A stretch of DNA of 64,000 nt from Streblospio benedicti (Eukaryota; Annelida; Polychaeta; Spionida; Spionidae). The stretch is taken from assembly GCA_019095985.1 (NCBI GenBank), contig CM032661.1, positions 7,658,785 to 7,722,784 on the forward strand. Direction: 5' to 3'. The translations under genes and the position numbers were made by a program. Positions 9,986-22,190 of this stretch are shown here, one piece after another (position 1 is the first letter of the stretch; every line of letters starts with the position of its first letter). Under the pieces are notes generated by a model. That model worked only from the letters and a program-made list of their open reading frames with translations. It had not been told where the DNA came from and ran no database searches.

Positions 9986-11454
9986 TTCAACTGGGGAGTC
10001 TACATTGTATGCAAACTGAATTGAATTGATTTGCTACAGACACCTGTAACTTTGATACATGTAATTGATAAATGGCACAATAGACCAGCATGGGGTATTA
10101 AGGAAGTAGCAACAGCACAAAAAGGACCAAATTATAGCTGCACACAGACATCGCAGAGCAAACTGAGAAGAAAATACTGCAAAGAAAAACAAACAAGCGA
10201 GGTAAACCGTCAGTAATTTTTGGGAAACAATCTACAGCTACTGGACTTGTTTTGCTATGGTTAAAGAACAGAAAAAAGATAATTGACATTTATGCAGCAT
10301 GCAAAGAGGACAGGTCTGGCCCGCACACGGCATGCTGCAGAATCAAATTGGGGGATTGTCACATAGATATTCCACCTTCAAAGGCTTTCCGCAAAAAGTA
10401 GTGCTTCGGTGTAGGATGGTTGATGTATAGACTCATTTGTCTTGGAGTTAAAAGAAAAAAAAAAAATAAACTGCGTTCTTCCGTGGCCGTGTTGTTGGTG
10501 ACTTTGAATTGGAACTGAACGATCGAGTCACGATTTGTTCAAATTTTCGAAGTTCAATCATTTTTTTTAGAAGTCAGTGGGCAATGTATTCAAAGGTTTC
10601 TGAGAAAATAACCCCTGTTTGTTTTACTAGTGTTTATTTTGAGGATAATGCATATCACATTTTGTGAACTAAAATTACTCCCCATATCTTCTAGTGTCAA
10701 TGTACAGCGTACAGTGACAAGACGAGCAGATATTCTGATGTGATGTGAAGTCTGGTTAACGGTATGATGTCAGTCTACATTGGCACTGATGAAGCTATCT
10801 AAAAAGATGGGACAATGTTTGTCCCTCAAACATTCAGTATGGATTCTTCCTAAACATAATTATTGGCTAGCATGTTGAAAGAAATCCAACAAATCAATCT
10901 AAAACACTCAATCTTTTGTTTTATCTCATCTTAATACAACCCTATCGACTTTCGCGGAGCTTGCGTTCAAAATCCAACCAATCAGAAGCCACACTCTGTC
11001 GAAAAGTTAAGCCAGGATGTCATACGTCCGACGTACGATCTTACATTGCCAAATAAGAAAAATCGAGTATTGATTTTGCTTTGGACGTCTACTCTAGCCC
11101 GGGGCGGTTCTTACCCCAGGGTAGTTGTTGCAACAATTGATATGTGCAGTGTAAAAGAAATTCCCGCAGAGCGACGATGGCAAGATTTTTAAACACCCCC
11201 TTTTTAAAATCTACAATTAAGAAAAAAAAAAATCACATTTCTGTTTTGACAAGACAAAAAATAAACCAAAATGTGGCGAAACTATAAAACATATAAGACT
11301 TGCCCTCGATTAAAAACAATACGTACATAAGCGCACCCAAAATGCATTGGCCACAAATTCAACAAACAAGCGGCACCCACAAAATGTGCAACATGCAAGA
11401 ATCGACCACTTCCGTAATGATGTATCCAATTTAACAAGGATTGCTCGCTGACGT
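9986..11454. other. Intergenic, no gene seen
   Basis: Only short open frames without recognisable domains. A degraded copy of the hairpin motif lies at about 10788-10830 on the plus strand (CTGATGAAGC, stem, then GGGACAATGTTTGTC in place of the GAAA block). Confidence 0.5.
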
Positions 11455-11790
11455 ATACAGTGCAACCTCTCCAAGAAGACCAACTGAGGTGCTGGCTTCA
11501 AGTGGTCTAAATAGAGAGGTGGTATATTTTCATGGTTGGTCTCTTTACTAAGATTTGGCTTTGCGAGAAATGATATATCATTGAAAAAATGCTGTTACAG
11601 TAGAACCTCCGATTAAGACCGTATATCTATTGAGACCACCTCTACAATATAAGACCACTTTTCACGGTCCGAAAACATCATAGAGCTACCTAGATGAACC
11701 TCTGTAAAGAGACCATCTCTCTATTGAGACCACCCAACACTAGTGCCAAACGTGGTCCTAATAGAGAGGTTCTACTGTAATTGGAGGTTC
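11455..11790. mobile_element. MITE with ACAGTAGAACCTC ends, with related flanking fragment
   Basis: The core element (about 11594-11781) begins ACAGTAGAACCTCCGATTAAG and ends with the inverse of ACAGTAGAACCTCTCTATTAG. Its interior carries repeated GAGACCACC motifs. The sequence just before it (11455-11540) has a related end motif (CAGTGCAACCTCTCC) and may be an older neighbour. A similar fragment is at 51150-51332. Confidence 0.65.
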
Positions 11791-11989
11791 AGTTCAGTGG
11801 TTATATACACTACATTGAAAAGTCACCCACCAAAAATGAATTTGTAACAAACACTTACCATACAAAATGTGTACACCAACCACAAACTAAAAAATACACC
11901 ACCACCACCGCGCTGCCATTCGCTCAATGATGGAATCCAATTTACGCGGGATTGTTGGTGACATGGACAAAGCCGCCGCCGCCGGGCTC

Positions 11990-12320
11990 CCGCGTCATGT
12001 CTCCGTCTGCCGCGAGGGACGAGCCCCGGTCTCACGGCCGCGAGTGTTGGACCTGACTCCCTGGCAGCTCTTATGCCCCTGTGTTACAGTCACATATGTT
12101 GGACCTAACTCTCTGTTACCTTTTACACCCCGGTCTCACGGAATCGATTGTTGGACCTGACACTTTGACAGCTCCCATACCCCTGTCTCACAGTCACGTA
12201 TGTTGGACCTGACACTGTGGTACCTCTCACGCCCCTGTCACACGGCCTTGACTATTGGAGCTGACTGTCCGACAGCTCTTATGCCCCAGTCCCACAGCCT
12301 CGATTGTTAGGACCTGACAC
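11990..12320. repeat. Minisatellite, unit about 52 bp
   Basis: About six diverged units each start with a CCCCTGTCTCACAG-like core. Each continues with TGTTGGACCTGACAC and ends with a C/T-rich GCTCTTATG or CTCTCACG stretch. The array is GC-richer than its surroundings. Small open frames across it are by-products. Confidence 0.8.
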
Positions 12321-12374
12321 TGTGGCACTTCTGGCAGTAGAATATTCATCAAAAGCCCAAATCTGACTGGCAAG

Positions 12375-12585
12375 CATCGTCATCTAAAGCCCCAGTCTGA
12401 CAATAAAAAAGTTACATCTAAAGCCCCAGTCTGACAGTCACAATTGTTCATCTAAAGCCCCAGTCTGACAGTCACAAATGTTCATCTAAAGCCCCAGTCT
12501 CACAGTCACAAATGTTCATCTAAAGCCCCAGTCTGACAGTCACAAATATTCATCTAAAGCCCCAGTCTCACAGTTAAGACTGTCT
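12375..12585. repeat. Minisatellite, unit about 34 bp
   Basis: About six units of TTCATCTAAAGCCCCAGTCT followed by GACAGTCACAAATG. Unit ends are much more alike than in the neighbouring 52-bp array. The shared core (CCCC-GTCTCACAGTCAC) shows that the two arrays have a common origin. Confidence 0.85.
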
Positions 12586-12989
12586 CACTGTTGCGAATAT
12601 TGCACCTGACACTCTGGGAACTTGACGAAACGTTTTTTGTTCTAAAACTATATGATAGCACAACAATGGCATGGCTGCTGAGGCTTGAATTATCATGAAT
12701 GTCTGGCTCTATCCTTAGCTAACTATACGGCCGATTCTTCTTCTAGAATTCTCGGGGATGTCTGACGCTAGCTTTAGGCAGGACTAATTGAATAGTCTAT
12801 TTTGCAGTAATAGTTTGCGCCCTCACACCCAAAGCTTGGGTGTTAATCCAGGCTGAGTGGGCGATATTTTGTATGTCACGGGCGGAAGAGTGGATGGTGG
12901 TTTTAACGGGGCTATCACTTATCGTGACACAGGGGGCATAAAACAAACAGGAGCTGGTGGGGTGAGGAAAAACACCACATATGATGATG

Positions 12990-13135
12990 AAAAGCGGGGA
13001 TTCTCCACACATGACAAGACCGTCGTGAGTTCGAGTCCCAGTTAGGTCCAATGGTGGGCGTTGAGCAAACTCATCAGCAAGACGCTGCATACTGATCCAT
13101 GGCACGTTAAATAGGTACAATGGGGCCTGTCTTAT
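12990..13135 (+). mobile_element. tRNA-derived SINE, family A, diverged
   Basis: A B-box-like GAGTTCGAGTCCC is followed by GGCGTTGAGCAAACTCATC and a diverged CACGTTAAATAGGTACA body. It is older than the copies at 15.5 and 19.7 kb. Confidence 0.65.
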
Positions 13136-13665
13136 TTGGATACCTTCGTACTTCAGGAAGTAAAATGTGTCAACGAAAGACAGGTTGTCCACATATGGCA
13201 GGTTTTGGCATTTGCGTTTGACAACAATGCTTTATATACATTGTAAACAGCCAATTAAAGTAATTCGCCCATTGTGGAAATTACTATAAAAAGCAGTGAC
13301 TTGAGACTCCAAATACTGTAACCACATTTACAGTTACAAATGATGTCCACATGAGAAAAGTTGCACGGTATATAGGGTGGGTGCTTGCTACCAAAGCTAC
13401 TATAATAGATCTATATCCTGCAGTCGTCCATTGCAAAACATATGCATATAAATTGCATGCCTGCGGATGTGAAGCATTGCTGACACTATCAAGATCCATC
13501 TGTGGGCAATGTCCGTGAGGATTGCTGTGACATATCGGTCAATGTAAGGGCAGAACGACATGGGCCTGGGATAGGCCATCATTCCACCCAGTTAAGAATG
13601 AACCTGTGGCAAGTGTGGTGGCACAAGTACTCTTTGTTATAATAGTAATTTATCAGAGGTACAGT
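13136..13665. other. Intergenic, no gene seen
   Basis: No recognisable coding or repeat structure apart from the SINE before it and the repeat unit after it. Confidence 0.45.
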
Positions 13666-14190
13666 AACTTCTTGAAAACCCATTTGAAAGAAAAAATGGC
13701 CGCAGTCCTAGATGAAGAGATTCAAACGTGTCACTTTTTTCAAATGGAACTAGCTAAATACGCTGTGTCACTTTTACCTCATGTAGGGTTCTGTGTTTGT
13801 GAGTCTAGTTGATTTGTTGTTGTTTCTAACCTTCAATTCTAAAAAGAGGTCAATGGGGTCATCAATTGTTTCCTCGTGTTCTAGTGGATTCTCATTTGAC
13901 GTGTCATTTCTAATAGTCTTGATTGATGACAACAGACCTCATACAAACTATATACATGTCTCTTTTATATAGTATTCACTTTTCAATGAACAGAAATCTG
14001 CTTTATGTTTTCTTCATAAGACATCTGTTTCAATTTTTTCTCAACTAACTATAGATGATATTTAAAGGATTAATTTTGGAGACTAATTATAGAATATAAT
14101 TCTGATTATTCTATGCACCAAATTCTTAATTTTACCACAATATTAAGTTTTAGAATTGTACACAATGCAAACATCAGTAAGTCATTATTT
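13666..14190 (-). repeat. Interspersed repeat unit R, inverted copy
   Basis: This block is the inverse of 16020-16530 and 18050-18575, including the TTCTGTTCATTGAAA and GACTCACAAACACAGAACC stretches. It is non-coding in all three copies. Confidence 0.8.
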
Positions 14191-15364
14191 CAATGATTTC
14201 AATGTATTTCAATGGCAACTGTCTTTATTTTCTAAATAGTAAAAGAAATAGGTCTACACAGGAGAGCATGAATTCCGCACATTTTCACATAATATAATAA
14301 AAAAAATTCTTTAAAAACTGCATTAAAATGGGTGTACTACTTTAAGTTCTGTCACGCTAAATATACAATCGTAATGGCCAAGTAATCCAGAAACGTTGTT
14401 GCTTTTGACTGCGACGACACAAGTCTGGCGTAGCAAACTTCCAGAAAACTTTAAAATAGCTTCCCATAAGACCCCCCCCCTCACACCCCTTTCCTCCCCG
14501 CCCCGGCTCCTAGATGTTGTTATCAGTTTCACCTCTATTCCAGGCGTCTTTTTATGCAAAACGTTCGTTTCCATAAGTTTTAACTTTGAAGGCTTCACAC
14601 TGATAAGTAAACTGCCTTCCAAATTGTACAGCCTTGACAAGAAATATAAACAGAATTTGCATCAACACAATGAGCCAGGCTGTATTCGTATACCACAGAA
14701 TAATACCTATCAGGAAGTAGTAGGTTCCAATTCGTGGGTTACAGTGTATATTTACAAGTGATTGCTGATATCAAACTACAGAAGTTTGCATTGTGTACCA
14801 TTCTTAACTCTTTACATTACTGTAAAATTAATAATTAAGTACACGAATTATTATTCTGAATCTTATTTTTTGATTAGTCATTGAAATCGTTCCTGTTATT
14901 TATCGTCTTTGATATGTTATGAATGATTTAGAAAAGATGATATATGAAGGAAATCAACAACATATTTATGTTATTGGCAAGTCAATCGTATTAATAAACA
15001 ATCACAATCTCACATATAAGATGTCATGTGAAGATTAATTATACTATGGGAAAGGAAGGAAAACTCCTACACACTCGACCATCCGAATCAATAATAGCGT
15101 CCTTGACCTCTTTATAGAAGAGAGACTAAACCAAAATTGATTACCATGGTGAGAGTGTCCAATACACAGAGCCGTAAATCGGTTAAACAGCAATACAGTC
15201 ATTATTTACCAGTAAACGTGACACATAAAAATCTTGATGAAAACGATTTTATGTTACTGTTTCAATATTTACGGACATTTTCCCACGTCCATCGACTGAG
15301 ACTTCTCTTTGTCACCAGGCGGCAGCAAGTGTCCCTGAGACGGTGACACAGAAGGTACTGTTTA
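14191..15364. repeat. Fragment of repeat unit R and undetermined DNA
   Basis: The segment at about 14760-15000 matches 16798-17030 (ACTGTAAAATTAATAATT, then a diverged TGAATCTTAT block and a GTCGTCTTTGAT block). The part at 14320-14640 is not matched elsewhere and has no convincing coding content. Confidence 0.55.
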
Positions 15365-15705
15365 GTCCTAAATGTAAATGTAAATGTCTGGTTTATAGTC
15401 TTGATCCAAGTTTTGATCTCACGACTTAACAATTTACACCAGGTCATCGGCACATTCTCATATATATCTTTCTCAACTCCCCGGGGAGCATACCATACTG
15501 GCTGCATAAGGCATTGCTGCTGTTTGCGCACGCTTATCACCGACCTGTACCTATTTAACGTGTAGGTACCACGGAGCAGTGTGCAACCTGTTAGAGGTAC
15601 GTTTGCTCAACACTTACCATCAGACCCGGCCGGGAATCGAACCCACGAACTTCTGGTCACAAGTCCAACTCCCTATCCATTCGGCCACAGAAGCACACTT
15701 AAGGT
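15365..15705 (-). mobile_element. tRNA-derived SINE, family A, with shared flank
   Basis: The SINE proper is at about 15535-15705. The preceding flank (AAATGTAAATGTCTGGTTTA and onward) is shared with 19505-19590, so the SINE was carried along in a larger duplicated unit. The tRNA-like head is on the right, minus strand (B box around 15632-15645). Confidence 0.75.
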
Positions 15706-15769
15706 TTATGGGTTGTTTCTTATGTAAAAATGTCTGCTGGATTCAAATATGCTGGTCGTAAAAGTCAAA

Positions 15770-17400
15770 GCATGTAGGTTATTTAGGAAATTAAGGTTTT
15801 ATTACAGCACCTTTCCAATATCATCACTGTTTGGTGTGGGAATGTGCTCGGAGGCAATGCTGTGGTCTTGGGCTACCTAAGGTCTCAAAATTAGTCAGTC
15901 AATCCATATAATATAACAAAGAAATCTAATGAATCTATTATTATTCTAATCAATCTACATTTGAAAAATCGTTATTATAATGTCTGATTATTGATTTGAT
16001 AAGCAAATAGAAATAATGACTTACTGATGTTTGCATTGTGTACATTTCTAAAACTTAATATTGTAGTAAAATTAAGAATTTGGTGCATGGAACAATTAGA
16101 ATCATATTCTGTAATTAGTCCCCCAAATTAATCCTTTAAATATCATTTATAGTTAGTTGAGAATAAATTGAAAAAGATGTCTTATAAAGAAAACATAAAG
16201 CAGATTTCTGTTCATTGAAAGGTGAATACTATATAATAGAGACACGTACATGCTTGGTTTGAGGTCTGTCGTCATCAATTAAGACTATTAGATGAGATTG
16301 AGAAAGGATTCCACTAGAACACTGGGCACCAATTGATGACTCCCTTGACCTCATTTTAGAAATGAATGTTAGAAACAACAACAAATCAACTAGACTCACA
16401 AACACAGAACCCTACATGAGGTAAAAGTGACACAAATTTTTTAGCTACTTCCATTTGAAAAGTGACACGTTTGAATCTCTTTATCTAGGACTGAGGCCAT
16501 TTTTCTTTCAAATGGGTTTTCAACAAGGCAAGCTTTTTAAAAGTCTCAAATAAAAACAAGAACATACCAATTATTTTCAGACCCCATGTAGCGTCATATG
16601 TAACCCTTACAAATAATTCCCCGTGTTATTTTGCTGTATTCAAACTTTGACATAAGGAGATATTCTGGAGTTTGTTATTTGTTGAAGATAAATGTTTCTC
16701 ATTGACAGTCGCTGACAAAAATTGATTTGAAATAAAATGTTTGTAAAGCCAAACAACAAATGTGAAAATGGTCGCTGCCTGACTGTCCAGAGAACTGCTG
16801 ATATAAAACTGTTCATGTTTGTATTCTGTACAATTTTCTAATCTTTACATTAATGTAAAATTAATAATTTGGCACATGAATTATTCTGAATCTTATCTTT
16901 CGATAAATCCCTAAAATTGGTCCTGTTGTATGTCGTCTTTGATGTACTATGAATAATCTAGATTAGATGATTTATGAAGGAAAAAAAAACACACATATTT
17001 ATGTTTTTGAAAAGTCAAAAGTATATATTAGAGATGCCAAACTCAATACTGAATAGTATCAAATAGTTCCTGGAGATGCTCGTAGCACATCGTAACAAGG
17101 ACTATTATAACCAATTGAGGTCTGTTGTCATCATATCAAGTTCAATGAATTCTGCCAGGAAATAAAAACACAATTTCCAACCAACAATCTCAACATAAAA
17201 TTTCACGATGGCTCTCTTGCCCTATTGTTTGAAGAAAAAAAATAACAAAAATGAAAGAGAGTCACAGTTCACAAGGCTGCAGAAGGGTGCAATATAGCCG
17301 TTTTTACCTGTTTTAACCTCGAAGTCTTCACACTCTTTCATAAACTGCTTTCCAAATATTGCCACTGCCTTGATAAGAAATAATCAAAGGAGTCAGACTC
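15770..17400 (+). repeat. Repeat unit R, direct copy 1
   Basis: Aligns with 17760-19292 at a spacing of about 1.99 kb. Shared landmarks are GGAAATTAAGGTTTTATTAC, the TTTCCAATATCATCA stretch, the GACTCACAAACACAGAACC stretch and GCCTTGATAAGAAAT. The unit is non-coding. Copy 1 has an inserted MITE at its right end. Confidence 0.85.
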
Positions 17401-17725
17401 CTGAAAAGCCGAGCTTGCTGTTATAAGTCTCTCTTGAATGAAATGCGCGTGAAATTACTACAACATGCGATATAACTCGGAGTTGTTGCATGCATGCCGG
17501 ATAGAGAGAAAAGAACAAACACAGGAGCCACATGCGTGCATATGTACTGGCGTATTGATTTTGATCGGCTGCGGCGTTTGCCAAGCTCATTAACATCGGC
17601 GATTGTCGTTCCATTGATGAATTCAAATTGGGCACTAATTTCAGCGCGTATGGATGTGCTTATAGTAAACGTAGTAGGCGCCTACGACGGCTAAAAAGCT
17701 CGAGTCTTCTGCGAAGCTCGGCTTT
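17381..17725. mobile_element. MITE with AAAGCCGAGCTT ends
   Basis: Perfect 12-bp inverted ends lie at 17405-17416 and 17714-17725. The other copy of unit R (19256-19280) gives the empty site: GATAAGAAAT joins straight to AAAAACGACGGG. The insert is about 340 bp, non-coding and flanked by TA, consistent with a TA target duplication. About 20 bp on the left lie outside the inverted repeat. Confidence 0.7.
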
Positions 17726-17759
17726 AAAAACGACGGGTCAACATAAACACTTTATACTT

Positions 17760-19292
17760 GCAAAGGCTGTAGGTTATTTCGGAAATTAAGGTTTTATTAC
17801 AGGTTTCTTCACTTTGTTTTAAACTCACCTTTCCAATATCATCAGTGTTTGGTGTGGGATTGTGGTCGGAGTATGTATTGGGCTACCTAAATTCTCAGTT
17901 AAAATGAAGTCTCACAATTAGTCAGTCAATTTATATAACAAAGAAATCTAATGAATCTATTATTATTCTAAGAAAATAATAAATCTACATTTGAAAAATC
18001 GTTGTTGCAGTGTGCAACTATTGATTTGATAAGCGAATAGAACTAATGACTTACTGATGTTTGCATTGTGTACAATTCTAAAACTTAATATTGTAGTAAA
18101 ATTAAGAGTTTGGTGCATGATTTAATCAGAATCATATTCAATAATTAGTCCCGAAAATGAGACCTTTAAATATCATCTATAGTTAGTTGATAAGAAATAT
18201 AAAAAGGTGTCTTACGAAGGAAACATAAAGCAGATTTCTGTTCATTGAAAAGTGCATACTTTATAAAAGAGACATGTATTTAGTTGGTATGAGGTCTGTT
18301 GTCATCAATCAAGACTATTAGAAGTGAGACGTCAAATGAGACCGCACTAGATCACAGGAACAAATTGATGAATCCCTTGACCTCTTTTTAGAATTGAAGG
18401 TCAGAAACAACAACAAATCAACTAGACTCACAAACACAGAACCGTACATGAGGTAAGAGTGACACAGCTTTTTTGCTACTTCCATTTGAAAAAGTGACAC
18501 GTTTGAATCTCTTTATCTAGGACTGCGGCCATTTTTCTTTCAAATTGGTTTTCAACACGGCAAGCTTTTTAAAAGTTTCGAATAAAAGCAAAAGAACGTA
18601 CCAATTATTTTCAGACCCCATGCAGCGTCATATGTAACCCTTACAAATAATTTCCCATGTTATTTTGCCTGGATACAAACATTGACATAAGGGGATATTC
18701 TGGAATGTGTTATTTGTTGAAGATAAATGTTTCTCATTGACGGTCGCTGAAAAATAATTTGATTGGAAATAAAATGTTTGTAAAGCCAAGCAACAAATGT
18801 GAAAATGGTCGCTGCCTGACTGTCCAGAGAACTGCTGATATAAAACTTTTCGTGTGAGATGATTTATGAAGGATAAAAAGACATAGATTTATGTTATTGA
18901 CAAGTCAAAAGTATATATAAGAGATGCTAAACTCAATGATGTCTAGTATCAAATAGTTCATGGTAGCTGCTCGTAGCACATACTAATAAATAACATTTTA
19001 ACCATTTGAGGTCTGTTGTCATCATATCAAGTTTAATGAATTCTGCCAGGAAATAAAAACACAATTTCTAACCAACAATCTCAACATCAAATTTCACGAT
19101 GGCTCTCTTGCCCTATTGTTTGAAGAAAAAAAAAACTAAACAAAAAAAAAGAGTGTCACAGTTCACAAGGCTGCATGCACAAGGGTGCCGTTTTATAGCC
19201 GATTTTACCTCGTAATCGTCACACTCTTTAATAAACTGCTGTCCAAATTGCCACAGCCTTGATAAGAAATAAAAACGACGGGGCAACATGAT
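17760..19292 (+). repeat. Repeat unit R, direct copy 2
   Basis: The partner of 15770-17400, without the MITE. Small indels distinguish the two copies (for example an extra 30 bp near 17800). Confidence 0.85.
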
Positions 19293-19504
19293 GAGCCAGG
19301 CTGCGTATGTATTACACCACGACATTCTAGTAGGTTTTTGCCGGGTGCGGGTCACGGTGTAATGGGTGCGCTGACCCCGCCGTGACCCCCATCAGCCCGC
19401 CTGATGAGGGGCGGCGGCGGCGGCGGCTACAGTTACACGTGTCTGGGTGTCACTCCACAAAGCCTAGGGCACAGCCGGCAGTGTGGGCAAATTGTGTGTG
19501 TGCG

Positions 19505-19857
19505 GCATCTGCGACAGGTAAATGTAAATGTCTGGTTTATAGTCTTGATCCAAGTTTTTTTATCTCACGACTTTACAATTTACATCAGGTGATTGGCTCA
19601 CTTATTGATCTTCAATTGATCATTTCTCGCATGCTTGCAATGGCAGCACATTCAGCGCACAATGCTACGATCACTCACACACCCTTTCAACCCAATGACC
19701 TGTACCTAATTAACGTGTAGGTACCACGGAGCAGTGTGCAACTGCTTTTAGGGGTAAGTTTGCTCAACACCCACCACCAGACCCGACTGGGAATCGAACC
19801 CACGACTTCCTGGTCACGAGTCCAGCTCCCTAACCACTCGACCACGGAAGCAGGTAT
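19505..19857 (-). mobile_element. tRNA-derived SINE, family A, best-preserved copy
   Basis: The SINE at about 19690-19857 ends in the best tRNA-like head of the family. On the minus strand it reads GCTTCCGTGGTCGAGTGG, an A-box-like stretch, and then GGGTTCGATTCCC as B box. The flank at 19505-19590 is shared with the 15.4-kb copy. Confidence 0.8.
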
Positions 19858-20640
19858 TATAACTTAGGCTACTGACTGTTGACGAATAAACACGTACTGG
19901 CTCTGCAAAGCCTATCCATAGACAGGCACTACTGAATCATGGACTGCAGTGTGAGTTTGAAATGTCAAACGTCTACCATTGTGTCCGTACTGCCTAAAAC
20001 GTAGAGTACTACTGGACACTCAATGATTTTTTAACAGTAGAGAAGCACTATTGCCGGTTGTGCCACAGGCTTATGCCTATTAGGATTCCCATTTGAACTT
20101 ACGTTTTTTGGTGTAGATTTTGAGTACACGATAATTCAGTCTTCACTTTTTTTAACATAACCATGAAAGCATCATACATGAGCATGCGCGGTAAGTGTTT
20201 TGTCGGAATGGAAATGAGGCTTATGGGGTTCTTCCTGTATATCTACATGTATATAGTCTGTCTCTTAATTCCCCTCTCTCTTTCTCTCTGCGCTGTTGTT
20301 TCTAGTAGCTTGAGCAAAGATGCTTCTTCATGGTAATAAGATGACTTTATTTCTGTCAAATAAAGTCACCACATCACGTCAAATCCATCATTAATCCCCG
20401 GTTTTCTAGGTAGGCTTGAAAAGTCATAGAAATCTATATCTTTTCGCAACATTCGTATTATTGACTATTGTAAATTTAGACTCATGGAAAGCGAAGTTAT
20501 GTAAAAGATAATTGAACAGTCGTGAATGTTGGTTAAACTGAACTGAAATTGCGTTTGTCTGGCCTAATTCTCTCCAATTGACCTCATCTTTCAAATAAAT
20601 GTAGTCTCTTCTTGTATAATATTCGCCTTTAAATAGAACA
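19858..20640. other. Intergenic, no gene seen
   Basis: No convincing coding region, shared repeat or hairpin was found. Confidence 0.45.
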
Positions 20641-20700
20641 TGTCACACACACACACAAAAACGCACGCACACACACACGCAAACACACACACACAAACAA
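20641..20700. repeat. (CA)n microsatellite
   Basis: About 60 bp of interrupted CA dinucleotides. The valine/cysteine-rich reading across it is a by-product. Confidence 0.9.
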
Positions 20701-20849
20701 CAAACTTGTTCCCTTGACGTCCATTTCCCATTCCGTATTCCTTACGTTCATTTCCTCGATGGGTTGTTTTATTTGAATATCTAAATCATGTTTTTGTACC
20801 AACTGTAGGATTTTGTGAGCAGCGGCTTCCCTTGCCCCTATAGAATACT

Positions 20850-20940
20850 GTGTGTCTGTGGCGGAGGGGTGGGGACTCTGGCAAAAGGTTGTGCGTTTGA
20901 GTCCCGCCCGGTGGCAATGGAATGGGCCATGTGACATTTC
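20850..20940 (+). mobile_element. tRNA-like SINE head, diverged
   Basis: Contains GTGGCGGAGGGGTGGGGAC as an A-box-like region and GTGCGTTTGAGTCCCGCC as B box. The body is not well preserved. Confidence 0.5.
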
Positions 20941-21619
20941 TAAATTTCAACCATTGAAAAAGTCGGATGTGGCAAGAATAGCAACAACCTGGTGTGAATG
21001 TAAAGTCATGCGGATGTGTCCAGCAATGGCATCAGCGGATGCTAGCAGGAAATATACTCAATACTCAAATATGATAAGGCACATCTTTTTGAGTCAATAG
21101 ATACATGAATTCTTACTTGAGAGTTGGTAGCTAAACAAAAAATATACTAGACATTTTAAACCTCTTGCATTGCCATCAAAGAATCACTAACCAGGTCATG
21201 TTTGAAAATCTGCACCCATTTGATGTTTTCACCTCAAATGTAACTTACTCAGTTATACTATAAATTAACCTATATATATATCATCGTCTGAACTATACCC
21301 GAGCAAGCTTTTTGTACAAGGCCACGGTGTTATATTCTTATTAATCTGTGCAAAACGTATGGGGCCATCACATCCAATTTGTGCCTTTGTCACGTAATAT
21401 GTGGCCCGAACCTGCCACCTGTGCATGACACACACACGTCAATAAATTTGTGCTCTACTTATATTAAAGAGTGCAGCAATCCGCATTCACGGCTGCCTCA
21501 GAAGATGTCTGCTGGTCTTACTTGTTTTTGTTTTTGCTGTGTTTGTTTGTTTTCTTCTGGCTTTGCTTTACCATTTCTGATGTAATTTTTTTAGTTGTCG
21601 ACATACATTGGTGTTGTTT
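20941..21619. other. Intergenic, no gene seen
   Basis: Undetermined AT-rich DNA with no recognisable feature. Confidence 0.45.
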
Positions 21620-21620
21620 C

Positions 21621-21652
<32 letters not shown>

Positions 21653-21675
21653 CTAATGCTGCTGCTGCTGCTGCG
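21620..21675. repeat. (CTG)n triplet repeat
   Basis: Interrupted GCT/CTG units over about 55 bp. The poly-alanine or poly-cysteine readings are products of the repeat and not of a gene. Confidence 0.9.
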
Positions 21676-21734
21676 GATGTGGTTCTTTCCCTTACAGCTT
21701 CCTTAATATACGACATATGTAGCAACACTCGTAA

Positions 21735-22190
21735 AGTAGGCCTCCAGTGCGCGACTGATTGTAGCATGGTCGCAGACTATAAACCAGCCCCTTAGTATAA
21801 GTTGCAATGGAGTAGGTTAGATTTCCTAGGCTACACACACCTTGATAGGCTTTGTTGGTTATGAGCCGAATAGGGCAGTTCTCTCTTAGATGCTGGATGG
21901 GCAGCAAGTAGGGTTGTCGAACTATTCCTCGGAATAGGCGCACATTCACTTGTTCTTCCAAGGTTGACCGGTGGCCTTCCTTCCTCTCATGGTCTAAGGT
22001 CCGCGTGGCTTTGTGTAGGGGACGCCTGAAGCACATGCATGTCAGCACTGGTGCAAAGTCCTCTCCGTGTGGAGGCCTCTCTAGAAACCCATGGGTGAAA
22101 CTCCCGGGGCCGTGTGTGGGCTTTGCCCGCCATGTCGCCCCCGGGCTGACGCTCTCAAGTGGAAGGCGTTGATCGGACAAGGCCGGCAGT
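21735..22190 (+). repeat. LTR-like block, diverged relative of 30395-30790
   Basis: Colinear matches to the block at 30.4 kb include AAGTTGCA-TGGA-TAGG, GCAGTTCTC, CCTCGGAATA and ACCGGTGG. The last match is the GTGTGGAGGC end. Divergence is large, so the copies are old or belong to sister families. It is treated as a solo or remnant LTR-like sequence of an old retroelement. Confidence 0.5.

Noticed and set aside
11823-12160. Open frames across the 52-bp minisatellite
   Set aside because: They follow the repeat units, lack a domain and occur on both strands at once, as expected for GC-rich repeats.
12375-12585. Regular repeats as a possible CRISPR array
   Set aside because: Units are directly adjacent with no unique spacers, and the genome is animal.
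14396-14761. 121-codon open frame
   Set aside because: Overlaps an equally long frame on the other strand and part of repeat unit R; no recognisable motif.
165-19857. tRNA-like sequences as possible tRNA genes
   Set aside because: They have A- and B-box-like parts but do not close as cloverleaves, and each is followed by the shared SINE body.
20629-20937. Open frame on the minus strand over the CA repeat
   Set aside because: The distal half is the microsatellite read as Val/Cys/Arg, and the rest overlaps a SINE head.
21595-21795. Open frame with poly-alanine
   Set aside because: It is produced by the (CTG)n repeat; no conserved domain or splice context around it.
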